From Baffinella frigidus (Eukaryota; Cryptophyceae; Cryptomonadales; Baffinellaceae), in contig MU646734.1 in NCBI GenBank assembly GCA_026770585.1, positions 338,530-359,340 of the forward strand: a stretch of DNA of 20,811 nucleotides. Direction: 5' to 3'. Positions 6,794-13,691 of the stretch are shown here, piece after piece. The translations under genes were made by a program, and so were the position numbers. Below the pieces are notes generated by a model. That model had not been told where the DNA came from. It saw nothing but the letters and a program-made list of their open reading frames with translations, and ran no database searches. How positions within the stretch are numbered: position 1 is the stretch's first letter; each line of letters starts with the position of its first letter.

Positions 6794-9700
6794 ATGGCCG
6801 ACGCGACCGAGGATGCCGTGGAGCTCAAGTCAGTGTCGATCGAGCCCAACGACTGCCCGCTGGGCGAGCGGATGTGCATCAAGATGGGGTTCAAGACCAA
6901 CCGGGCGGTGAACAAGGCCGTGTGGGACATGAAGGTGAGAAGACTGGAACTGAGGGCGGAAACGTTATGATGGAGGGACAGTGGCGGGCGGCAGGCACGC
7001 AAGGAGAATGAGAAAGCGCAGGAGAGAGGGGAGGGGGTAGAGAAACAGATTCAGGAGATAAAAGAGGGAGGGAGGGAGGGAGGGAACAAGCAATCATCTG
7101 TCAGTCTCGACGTTGGTTCCGGATCCCGGATTGATTGTCCGAGTGATTCGAGGCGGAGCAGGCGGCCACCAAGATGTTGAGTTGCACAGAATGTTCACGC
7201 ATGCGCCCATCCCCCCTCCCCCCCTCCCTTTCCCCCTTCACTGCATCTTGCAACGTAGGGTCGAACGCCGACCAGGCAGAGCGTGGACGCGAAACGTGAA
7301 CTCCCAGCTCCGCCTCACTCGGGTTGGCTGACTATTCCTAAGTTGACATGCTGGGTTCGCGGTGCCAATCCGTCCATTTCAACGCGGAAAAGAGCCCGGT
7401 CTCTCCAAATTGGTGCGACCGAATACACAGATAAAGCTAGAACTTGGACAGGCGATGGTGCAAGAGAGCCCCCCGACAGTTGACAGCATTGGCAGGGTGT
7501 GCACCAGGAAGGTAACTCATGCGGGCAGGTTCACTACCAGGAAATGAATTTTAACAACGGTCGTGGCGCTAGCTGACCTCAAGAGAGAGGAGACGAGGCT
7601 TAATTGAACGTATGGCGTCGGAACCATAAACTTTAAGCCTCCAGAGAGGGCTCGAAAGTGAAGGTCTCACGGCTAACGCAAAACCGCCCTGAACAGTACA
7701 TGGTGGACATGGCGTCAAAACGGAAAGTCATCCGTGAGTCACCCACCCCACCCAGATTCGGTCATCAAATTGCTCTTGTCAATAATGAAAATGCTCTTGT
7801 CGCGTCAATCAAATTGCTCTTGTCCAGTACTCACGATAATCAAATCGCGCATGTCCACTTTCGAGGCGTATGACCTCTGCCACTAGAGTTTTCCCCCCAA
7901 GACGATTTCCCCCTCTGATGCCAATCACAGAGCAATTCGCAAGAAACGCTTGCTTTCTGTGATACAACGGTAGAGCTGGCGACCCAGATTCACCATTGCT
8001 CGATCATTGCTCTTGTCCACCGACGTTCGAGACGTGGGGGATATCTGCCACTAGGGCTGGTGCATGTTTCCCCAGATGCAAGCACAGAGCTCAAGCTCTG
8101 TCTCAGCTAGGTTGGCTGACTATTCTTAAGTTGACATCCTGGGTGTGGTGTACAAATCCGTCAGCTTTGGAGCGGGAAAGAGCCTGGTCTCACCAAATTG
8201 GTGAGACCAAATAGACTGAGACTGAGCTAGAAGGTTCGCGAACCAGCCCCCCCCCTCACGACTCTGAATTCGTTTCTGTGATGCAGGGGCGGTCTCAATT
8301 TCCACACAATAATTAGTACCACGAAAATGCATGGACTGATCAATTAGTACCACGAAAATGAATGGACTGATTTAATAGTAGCACGAAAATAAATGGAGCG
8401 GTGTGGCAGAGCTGGCGACGTCGGCGGAGACATCGTATGCCGCGGGGGCGGTCTCGTCCATGGAGATTGAGAGCGCCGGCATCGACACCGCCGGCTTCAA
8501 ACCCCACCAGGTTTGCGAAATGCACCAGGTTTGCGAAATGGCTACCGCTACCGGGAAGGTGTTGCTCAAGTCGACCCGAGTCACAAAAGCTGTCAACTTC
8601 AGGATCCGAATAAACCAGATTGGCCTGTTCTTTTCAGCTTAATCTACTGAAAATTTGTGTGGGGTTTGACTTGAGCAAAAAGTTCCCGCTAGCAGTGAAA
8701 TAGGGGTTCGCGCCTGGAGGTTAGGGGTAAGGGGTAAGAGGTTAGCGGATAGCGGTTAGCGGATAGCGGTTAGCGGTTAGCGGTTAGCGGTTAGTGGTTT
8801 GCGGTTAGGTGTGAGGCTTTGAAGCCCATCAGGTTGCTGGAAACCAGAGCAGCAACCCATAAGGGGTAAGAGGTCAGCGGGTAGCGGGTAGCGGGTAGCG
8901 GTTAGCGGTTAGCGGGTAGGTGTTAGGCTTCGAAGCCCATCAGATTGCTGGAGACCAGAGCAGAGACGGGTGTGTCTCCTTTCTCGTGAGCAACCCCTGC
9001 GCTTTTGCAACCCTACGGGGGTCCTCCGCTCCTGCGAGTACTAGCTCTGTCCCACTTTGATTTGGGATGAAACAATCAATTCGCACCCCCCCTCCAGGAA
9101 ATTCACATGGGAAATGGGGGGGGGGGGCGAATTGATGATGCGCCCAAATCAAAGTGGGACAGAGCTAGGAGTAAGCCTCCCGCAGGACCGCATGGTGGGG
9201 TGTCTTCTTTCTCCTGTGCCCCGTCGAGTCCGGTTGGCGGCCTATCCTTAAGTTGACATGCTGGGTGCGTGGTACAAACCCGTCAACTTTGGCGCTGGGC
9301 AGCTGGCGAACGCGGGGCTGGTGATGCTGACGCTCTCCGACGGAGGCGAGGAGCTCCTCACCGTCAACCTCGTTACTCAGGTCCCACCAACCCTCACGCA
9401 AAGACCAAATCGTCCATTTTCAGACCTCGAAATCACCTTGCAGCGGGGTCGGATCCGACCCTGCTGCAAGGTGATTTCGAGGTCTGAAAATCGACGATTT
9501 GGTCCGCCTGTGAGGGTTGGTGGTCCCCCAACACTTATTTCGATCATTGTCTGGTACAAAAGTGCAGAATCAGACTTTTCAAAGGGCTGTAAATCCCTCC
9601 AGTGTAAATTTTGTACCGGAGCTCCTCACCGCCAACCTCGTCATTCAGGTTCACCGACTATTCTCAAGTTGACACGCTGGGTTTGCGGTAAAAATCTGTC

Positions 9701-10735
9701 AACTTTACAGCGGAAAGGAGCCCGGGCTCACCAGATTGGTGGACCCAAATAGACTGAGATAGAGGTAGGGCGAAGAGTTCCTCACCGTAAGAGACAACCT
9801 CGTCACTCAGGTACTGCCGAAATTTCTCTCTCTTGATTACTCGAGCCTTAATTAAGGTGAGTGATCCAATAGTCTATGAGCCTCGTCGTTTGACGGACCC
9901 GCCTCGGCATGCTCAACACCCTCAATGTTGACACCACCTTCAAAAGTGGACCCGCCTCAGGATATGAGAAGAGCTCCTCACCGCCAACCTCGTCACTCAG
10001 GTTGGCCGACTATTCTTAAGTTGACATGCTGGGTGTGCGGTACAAATCCGTCAGCTTCGGAGCGGGAAAGAGCCCGGGCGCACCAGATTGGTGAGCCCAG
10101 ATAGACTGAGACTGAGGTAGGGTGAAGAGCTAGGCTCGGAGAGGCTCGGGCCAGGCTGGGCCAGGCTTGGAGAGGCTCGGGCCAGGCTGGGCCAGGCTTG
10201 GAGAGGCAGGCTGGGCCAGACAGCTCCTCACCGTGAACCTCGTGGTCGCAAATCGCCAAGTTGACTACTGAAAGGATTTCATCCGGACGAGTATTTCTGA
10301 GAAATACGATTTCGGGGACCACCGATGCGATTTTGGTGTATCTTAAGGCTATATATTATGAAGTTACTGCTATGAAAGGCCAATATGAACCGCCCCTAAG
10401 CCTTAATATACACCAAAATCGTATTCCTCAGAAATACTCGCCGTGATGAGATTGGTGTTGGTGAGCAGGTGACGAAGAAGGAGCGCGACACTTTTCACTC
10501 GAGATATCCCCGGGAACATTTTGTATCAGTCAGCTCTGGAAAATCCAAGCAATATTGGAGATGTGTGGGGTAAGCAATATGGTGACTCTTTTCTAAGTTG
10601 ACGGGTTTTGTGGGGGAATCGACTTTAGAAAAATCCTCCCGCGAGCAGTGTGCTGAAAGGTTTGGTGGGGTTTGATCAGGTGACCAAGAAGGAGGGCGAC
10701 ACTTTGTACCGCACCGTCTACAGCCCCCTCGACGA

Positions 10736-10739
<4 letters not shown>
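6794..10739 (+). CDS. Conserved-looking 138-residue protein, five exons, family unknown
   Basis: Exons 6794-6934, 7697-7733, 8410-8510, 9303-9380 and 10680-10739 join in phase from ATG to TAG. Exon 1 ends MK with donor GTGAGA. Exon 2 begins YMVDMA and ends in phase 1 at GTGAGT. Exon 3 restores phase with CAG and runs to KPHQ. Exon 4 is LANAGLVMLTLSDGGEELL to VTQ. Exon 5 is VTKKEGDTLYRTV to PLDE. Alternating hydrophobic stretches (SVSIEP, LVMLTLSD, LLTVNLVTQV, LYRTVYSP) suggest a small all-beta fold with no signal peptide or membrane helix. I have a weak impression of a protein type found in flagellated protists but do not recognise the family. The coding total is 417 nt in 3.9 kb. The exon 4 donor (GTCCCA) is weak. 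Exon 4's acceptor lies within a partial introner. Nearly every exon edge is echoed in the introns. Confidence 0.78.
7018..7085. repeat. Purine-rich GGGA tract in intron 1
   Basis: GAGAGGGGAGGGGG followed by (GGGA)n. The reverse frames encode Ser/Pro/Leu repeats only. Confidence 0.7.
7323..7440 (+). mobile_element. Introner-like element E, copy 1 (118 bp)
   Basis: Begins GTTGGCTGACTATTCC and ends AAGCTAG, so its own termini are GT and AG. An internal short inverted repeat AAGTTGAC/GTCAACTT is present in the family; here the right arm is decayed. It lies in intron 1 of the five-exon gene, in the sense orientation. Confidence 0.8.
7755..8100 (+). repeat. Diverged direct repeats in intron 2
   Basis: The block TCAAATTGCTCTTGTC recurs four times between 7755 and 8020. 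A longer block with TCTGCCACTAG(A/G)G, TTTCCCC, GATGC(C)AA and CACAGAGC occurs at about 7855-7940 and 8018-8095. An echo of the exon 3 start (AGAGCTGGCGAC) is at 7975. Its preceding TTTCTGTGAT recurs at 8274 before an echo of the exon interior (GGGGCGGTCTC). Confidence 0.6.
8111..8230 (+). mobile_element. Introner-like element E, copy 2 (120 bp)
   Basis: GTTGGCTGACTATTC to GAGCTAG, GT-AG at its ends, with intact internal AAGTTGAC and a matching GTCAGCTTT arm. It is preceded by CAGCTAG. It lies in intron 2 of the five-exon gene, sense orientation. Confidence 0.88.
8307..8398 (+). repeat. Three tandem units of about 33 bp ahead of exon 3
   Basis: Units of ATTAGTACCACGAAAATG plus AATGGACTGAT, the third diverged. 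The array ends a few bases before the CAG acceptor of exon 3. Confidence 0.85.
8505..8541 (+). repeat. Tandem 18-bp duplication across the exon 3 donor
   Basis: GTTTGCGAAATGCACCAG (8511-8528) repeats the donor context, giving two consecutive CACCAG|GTTTGCG donors 18 nt apart. Use of the second would add six codons (VCEMHQ) without changing frame. Confidence 0.85.
8700..8925 (+). repeat. GGTTAGC-type heptamer array with two echoes of the exon 3 end
   Basis: Units of GGTTAGC and GGGTAGC occur in two blocks (about 8705-8810 and 8860-8925). After each comes a copy of the exon 3 end: GGCTTTGAAGCCCATCAG at 8815-8832 followed by GTTGCT, and GGCTTCGAAGCCCATCAG at 8926-8943 followed by ATTGCT. The heptamer is probably a drifted telomere unit, here G-rich on the coding strand. 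Confidence 0.8.
9041..9168. mobile_element. Hairpin MITE (family D), copy 2
   Basis: CTAGCTCTGTCCCACTTTGA and its exact complement form the ends; inner arms contain CAATTCGC and a C/G run. It lies in intron 3 of the five-exon gene. Confidence 0.88.
9233..9302 (+). mobile_element. Introner-like element E, 5' half, supplying the exon 4 acceptor
   Basis: GTTGGCGGCCTATCCTTAAG through GTCAACTTTGG matches the left half of element E. It then runs into GGGCAG, the acceptor of exon 4. The right half of the element is missing. Confidence 0.7.
9384..9523. mobile_element. Near-perfect 140-bp palindrome (family P), copy 1
   Basis: Arms of about 70 nt start CCACCAACCCTCACG and meet at a central GGATCC. 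It follows the exon 4 end directly. Flanking TC appears on both sides rather than TA. Confidence 0.92.
9649..9768 (+). mobile_element. Introner-like element E, copy 4 (120 bp)
   Basis: GTTCACCGACTATTCTC to GAGGTAG, GT-AG at its ends. It sits exactly between two copies of the exon 4 edge: CATTCAG on the left and GGCGAAGAGTTCCTCACC on the right. Confidence 0.92.
10001..10120 (+). mobile_element. Introner-like element E, copy 5 (120 bp)
   Basis: GTTGGCCGACTATTCTTAAG to GAGGTAG, GT-AG at its ends, directly after CACTCAG of an exon 4 echo. It is followed by GGTGAAGAGC, a decayed start of another echo unit. Confidence 0.92.
10139..10222 (+). repeat. Minisatellite of about 31 bp
   Basis: GAGAGGCTCGGGCCAGGC plus TGGGCCAGGCTTG repeats about two and a half times, between an element E and the last exon 4 echo. 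Confidence 0.85.
10288..10440. mobile_element. Hairpin MITE, CGAGTATTTCTGAG ends
   Basis: Left CGAGTATTTCTGAGAAATACG and right complement, with a second shared block ATTTTGGTGTAT and TTAAGGCT. The left arm has an insertion of about 21 nt relative to the right. It lies between the last exon 4 echo and an exon 5 echo. Confidence 0.88.
10459..10500 (+). repeat. Echo of the exon 5 start
   Basis: GAGCAG followed by GTGACGAAGAAGGAG, CGCGACACTTTTCAC matches the start of the true exon 5 (10680, after GATCAG). It diverges after about 30 nt, so it is a partial exon copy with its own CAG acceptor. Confidence 0.88.

Positions 10740-10783
<44 letters not shown>
10740..10783. repeat. GA microsatellite right after the stop codon
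   Basis: (GA)n of about 44 nt starts at the TAG stop (10737-10739), so it begins the 3' untranslated region of the five-exon gene. Confidence 0.9.
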
Positions 10784-10785
<2 letters not shown>

Positions 10786-10825
10786 AGAATCGCTTCACGT
10801 CGCGAGCAAGAAGACGCTCCGTCCA

Positions 10826-10950
10826 TACATCAAGGGATGCCTCGCTCATAAGAAACTGCCCCCCCCTAGGACCCTACAGTAGGCCTATGCCTAGGGCCCT
10901 ATGGTCGTCATATGGGGGGGGGGGGTTCTTATGAGCGAGGTACCGCTGTA
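10826..10950. mobile_element. Family A palindromic MITE, copy 6
   Basis: The left end is decayed (TACATCAAGGGATGCCTCGC); the right end is CGAGGTACCGCTGTA. The core is in the CCTACAGTAGGCC orientation. It lies about 85 nt past the stop codon of the five-exon gene. Confidence 0.88.
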
Positions 10951-11124
10951 GGCTCCTAGGAATAGGCCTGCATGGTTCCGTAGGACCCTAGGGCGGTGCG
11001 TGTGATTGTTCGTTGGCGAGTGAACACCCCGTGTCTACCGTGTCTTGCAGAAGCGTGTGCGAGCGAGCGTGCGCTAACTCACTATCACGCCACGTTGCTT
11101 CTGTTCTCGAGAAACGTGCGTTTA

Positions 11125-11190
11125 TCACGCATCGAAAACAACATGGCCACAATTCATTCCCTTCCCGCGAAAGCTGTGCAGGACTAGGAA
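11125..11190 (-). repeat. Dispersed repeat I, copy 2
   Basis: The inverted copy of 613-672: GTGCGTTTATCACGCATCG through CATTCCCTTCCCGCG. The rest of 10985-11400 shows no gene that I can support. Confidence 0.65.
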
Positions 11191-11404
11191 CCAAACGCCA
11201 AAAAAATTAGCCCGCGCAGACAACACATCATTTCGATATCGCTGCAGCGTGAGAGAGCTGTACACGTAGGGTCCTACGACCTTACGAGGTTCAGAATTGA
11301 CCCACCCGGCACTCAAGGGAGAAAGGTAACTCGACCACAAGAAGCCGCACCCTGCTTGGGCCCTGCAGGACGGCTATCCCCGAGGTGGAAGCATCTCCAG
11401 CACC

Positions 11405-11518
11405 TCCACTCTCTCTACTTAAAAGGCCCAAGTGAATGTACTTATGGAGGGCTAAGTGAATCTACGCCGATGTCCTCATAACCTTGCGTCCGTAGATGCC
11501 CTTAGAGCCTAGATGCCC
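11405..11518. repeat. Dispersed repeat (about 115 bp), copy 2
   Basis: Inverted relative to 3803-3932; shares CTCTCTCTACTT, AAGTGAATGTACTT, GATGTCCTCATAACCTT and CCTTAGAGCCTAGATGCCC. Confidence 0.75.
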
Positions 11519-11963
11519 ACACTTGCCCCGCGCCGAGCGCTTCCGCGATGGCGAGCGCGTGCCCGCCATCGTTCGCCTCAGGACTGGGAGGTTGAGCCTC
11601 ATAACCTGTCACGCGGCGAGTGTGCCACACTCGCCCAACGTCACGCTCCGGAGCCTCTGTGTTGGGGGCGTCTCCTTGTCCGTTCTGCACCACCGTGTAG
11701 TGCTTGTGAGAGAACTCCAGATCCTTGTCTCGCAACAGCCCCCGCATTGGGTCTTGGTGTGTGGTCATCTGGTTATGCTGGTCTTGTGATCGATGAACTC
11801 TCTTCATCCTGGAAGGACGGAGAGGCGTGGTGCGCTTCTTCAACACTCCTCCTACGAAATAGCAGCCGTGCCCTCCCGCAACACTTGCGGCAACACTTAC
11901 CAGCAGCCAGAACGCCCAGCAAGCCTTCGACTTCATTTGCAAGCGCCTTCCACCAAGACCCAC
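11502..11963 (-). CDS. Open region, possible exon(s), not assigned
   Basis: The minus strand is open for about 150 codons and includes protein-like segments such as VVQNGQGDAPNTEAPERDVG and GGHALAIAEALGAG. The plus strand is open over nearly the same length, so openness alone proves little. It lies in the direction of, and 1.7 kb past, the last fucosyltransferase-like exon. No splice sites, echoes or family motifs could be tied to it. Confidence 0.22.
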   Translation of the reverse strand: MGLGGRRLQMKSKACWAFWLLVSVAASVAGGHGCYFVGGVLKKRTTPLRPSRMKRVHRSQDQHNQMTTHQDPMRGLLRDKDLEFSHKHYTVVQNGQGDAPNTEAPERDVGRVWHTRRVTGYEAQPPSPEANDGGHALAIAEALGAGQVWASRL

Positions 11964-11999
11964 TGTGCGGCTACCCTTAGGAGCCTCATCCCACCCTCG

Positions 12000-12222
12000 A
12001 GCTGAGTGGGGGTTAAATTGGTGAATCGTCCTCGATCGTAAAATTTGACAACTTTGAACCTTTTTGTACCCAAAATCATCATTAAGACCACTCAGAATCC
12101 TAGAGGTTTCTGGGGAAAGTGATCTTAAGGTGCCAAATTTACCCCCCGAGTCAATTCTTGGCCGGCAGGTGAGACCTTTGATAATACAAACACTGCCATC
12201 ATGTATGCACTCCCATGGAGGC
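12000..12222. other. Unassigned AT-richer interval
   Basis: Contains one GCCGGCAG|GTGAGA donor-like junction at 12169 on plus with a short open frame before it (PPESILGRQ). There is no echo or partner exon. Nothing else is seen here. Confidence 0.2.
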
Positions 12223-12326
12223 TATCCCTTAAGTGGCCATGCCGTCAAATTTGACGGCCAAAAGGTCCTAGGCAGGCCCTAGGGCCCTACGGTAGGGCGT
12301 ATGAGCCTACTGGCCACTTAAGGGAT
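12223..12326. mobile_element. Hairpin MITE (family C)
   Basis: Ends ATCCCTTAAGTGGCCA and the complement TGGCCACTTAAGGGAT. The interior is rich in CCTAGG and AGGGCCCTA like families A and B, and also has TCAAATTTGA. Confidence 0.9.
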
Positions 12327-12507
12327 GGTTGAGCCAGGACGACGCTGCGGGGTAAGGTCGTGAGAGGTCAGAGAGAGACGGTCCTAAACCCCTAAACCCT
12401 AAACCTTCGGCACCGAAGTGTTATTCACTGGACTGTCCTCGCCACCCTCACCTCTTGTTGAGGGCTGCTCTGCCATGGAGAGTGCACATCACCTCTCTCG
12501 TCGCCTC

Positions 12508-12634
12508 TACAGGGGTACCTCGCTCATAAGAAACCGCCGCCCCCTAGGACCCTACATGTACAGTAGAACCATGCCTAAGGTCCTATGGTGGTCCTAGGGG
12601 GGGGGCGGTTTCTTATGAGCGAGGTACCCCTGTA
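12508..12634. mobile_element. Family A palindromic MITE, copy 7
   Basis: A 127-bp copy with intact TACAGGGGTACCTCGCTCAT ends. An internal TACATGTACAGTA interrupts the core. Confidence 0.9.
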
Positions 12635-12639
12635 CTCAT

Positions 12640-12690
12640 CTGGCACACCCTCAGGGGGGGGCGCATGCATGGCGGCCGTGTTGGTATCAG
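12640..12690 (+). mobile_element. Unit J, copy 5
   Basis: CACACCCTCAGGGGGGG, GCATGGCGGCCGTGTTGGTA. The AATAAA end is replaced. A family A MITE lies just upstream, as at 3342-3488. Confidence 0.45.
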
Positions 12691-12884
12691 TCAAGATCGC
12701 CATCTAGTAACCCCTGCCGCCACGCATCCCCCCCCCCCAAGCAGGCTGAGATTCAGCATTGATGCTCAGTGTGGTTTCCGATGTTTACTCCCGACGGCAC
12801 GTGCAGCCCTGAGGGGCTTACCCCGAGTACAGTCGACCTAACGGCGCGAGGCGGGCTCGTGCTGCACTATGTCCCACGATGAGA

Positions 12885-12965
12885 GAGAGCGAGAGAGAGA
12901 GAGAGACCTTTATTGATGGCAACATAGCCGCCTTGCACCCCCCCGAACCGAGGCTGGGTTTTAGC
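12885..12965 (-). mobile_element. Unit J, copy 6, inverted, with GA (CT) tail
   Basis: (GA)n followed by GAGAGACCTTTATTG, CCGCCTTGCACCCCCC and CCGAGGCTGGGTTT is the reverse complement of unit J. The CT tail lies directly after AATAAAGGTCTC on the unit's own strand, which is the best evidence for a simple-sequence-tailed retroposon end. Confidence 0.6.
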
Positions 12966-13012
12966 ATGCAGGCTCAGCCTAGAGGCTCCTGAAGCTAAGA
13001 TGCTCAGCGTTG

Positions 13013-13090
13013 ACAGGCCCGCCTCGGGGCAGGACCGTGGACGGGCCCGCCTCGGGGCAGGAATCCAGGACGGGCCCGCCTCGGGGCGAG
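13013..13090. repeat. Tandem CCCGCCTCGGGGC minisatellite
   Basis: Three units of GAC(A/G)GGCCCGCCTCGGGGC with a 12-14 nt spacer each. A related GCGGG/CCGCCTC motif is repeated at 14576-14660 and 9893-9960. Confidence 0.85.
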
Positions 13091-13193
13091 AGGCCCGGCG
13101 AAGAGGAGACGGTTTCGGCAGTGATGCTCAGGGACTCCAGAAGTGGTCGAGGGACGCGTGGACGGGAATCGCCTGTTCAAGTGCGGACACCGT

Positions 13194-13307
13194 TACAGGG
13201 GTTACTCGAAATTAAGGACACGCACCGCCCTGGGGTCCTACGGTAGGGCTATGCCTAGGAGCATAGGACCACCCTAGGGGCGGTGCGTGTTCTGAATTTC
13301 GAGAAAC
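13194..13307. mobile_element. Family B palindromic MITE, copy 2
   Basis: TACAGGGGTTACTCGAAATT and complement at the ends, with ACACGCACCGCCC inner arms and a CCTACGGTAGGGC core. A 114-bp full-length copy. Confidence 0.9.
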
Positions 13308-13539
13308 CCCTGTACGCGCGCCACCTCCGATCATCCGCGCATCAAAAATGTCTACCGTAGGCCTAACACTCTGTACAGACGTTTAGCCGTTTGGGATGTG
13401 TTGAGGGGACGCGTCCCGCGTTACGCGTACCGCCTCCAATCATCCTTGCATCCCCCCCCAAGGATGCACCCAAAATGACTATCGGAAGGCGCACACTCAG
13501 TACAACCACTCAAGGCTGACCGTCGCGGTATTATGCATT

Positions 13540-13665
13540 CTACAAGTGGCTGCGTAAAACCTCTTTTAGCGGATGTGTACGGGGATGGTCACGTTACTCT
13601 ACGGAATTCCGTCGAGCAACGTGACCAACCCCGTACAAACCCTGGAAGCGGGGCGTAAAATGAAC
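13540..13665. mobile_element. Palindromic MITE (family G), copy 2
   Basis: GTGTACGGGGATGGTCACGTT and the approximate complement, with central GGAATTCC. Flanks out to ACAAGTGGCTG (left) and the GCGGGG side (right) match copy 1 at 1000-1140 in inverse orientation. It lies just past the last fucosyltransferase-like exon. Confidence 0.75.
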
Positions 13666-13691
13666 AACGAAGAAAGAGCGTGGTGTCGTGC

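Larger units (their letters stand above)
9351..10250 (+). repeat. Five copies of the exon 4 3' edge
   Basis: GAGCTCCTCACCGTCAACC through CGT(C/T)A(C/T)TCAG occurs at 9351-9380 (the exon), 9619-9648, 9775-9810, 9971-10000 and, more decayed, 10221-10250. After the first four copies GT follows at once: GTCCCACC (hairpin), GTTCACCG (element E), GTACTGCC and GTTGGCCG (element E). Copy 3 is preceded by GGCGAAGAG, matching the exon's GGCGAGGAG, so the repeated unit is about 36 bp. Confidence 0.92.

Noticed and set aside
9258-9752. Plus-strand frame of 164 codons
   Set aside because: It contains exon 4 but then reads through a 140-bp palindrome and an element E copy, so only 9303-9380 is treated as coding.
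11513-11980. Plus-strand frame of 155 codons opposite the minus frame
   Set aside because: Both strands are open over the same interval, with no splice, echo or family evidence; kept only as an unassigned region on minus.
12500-13665. Further 3' exons of the fucosyltransferase-like gene
   Set aside because: The interval consists of MITEs, minisatellites and unit J; no minus-strand frame with matching phase and splice sites was found.
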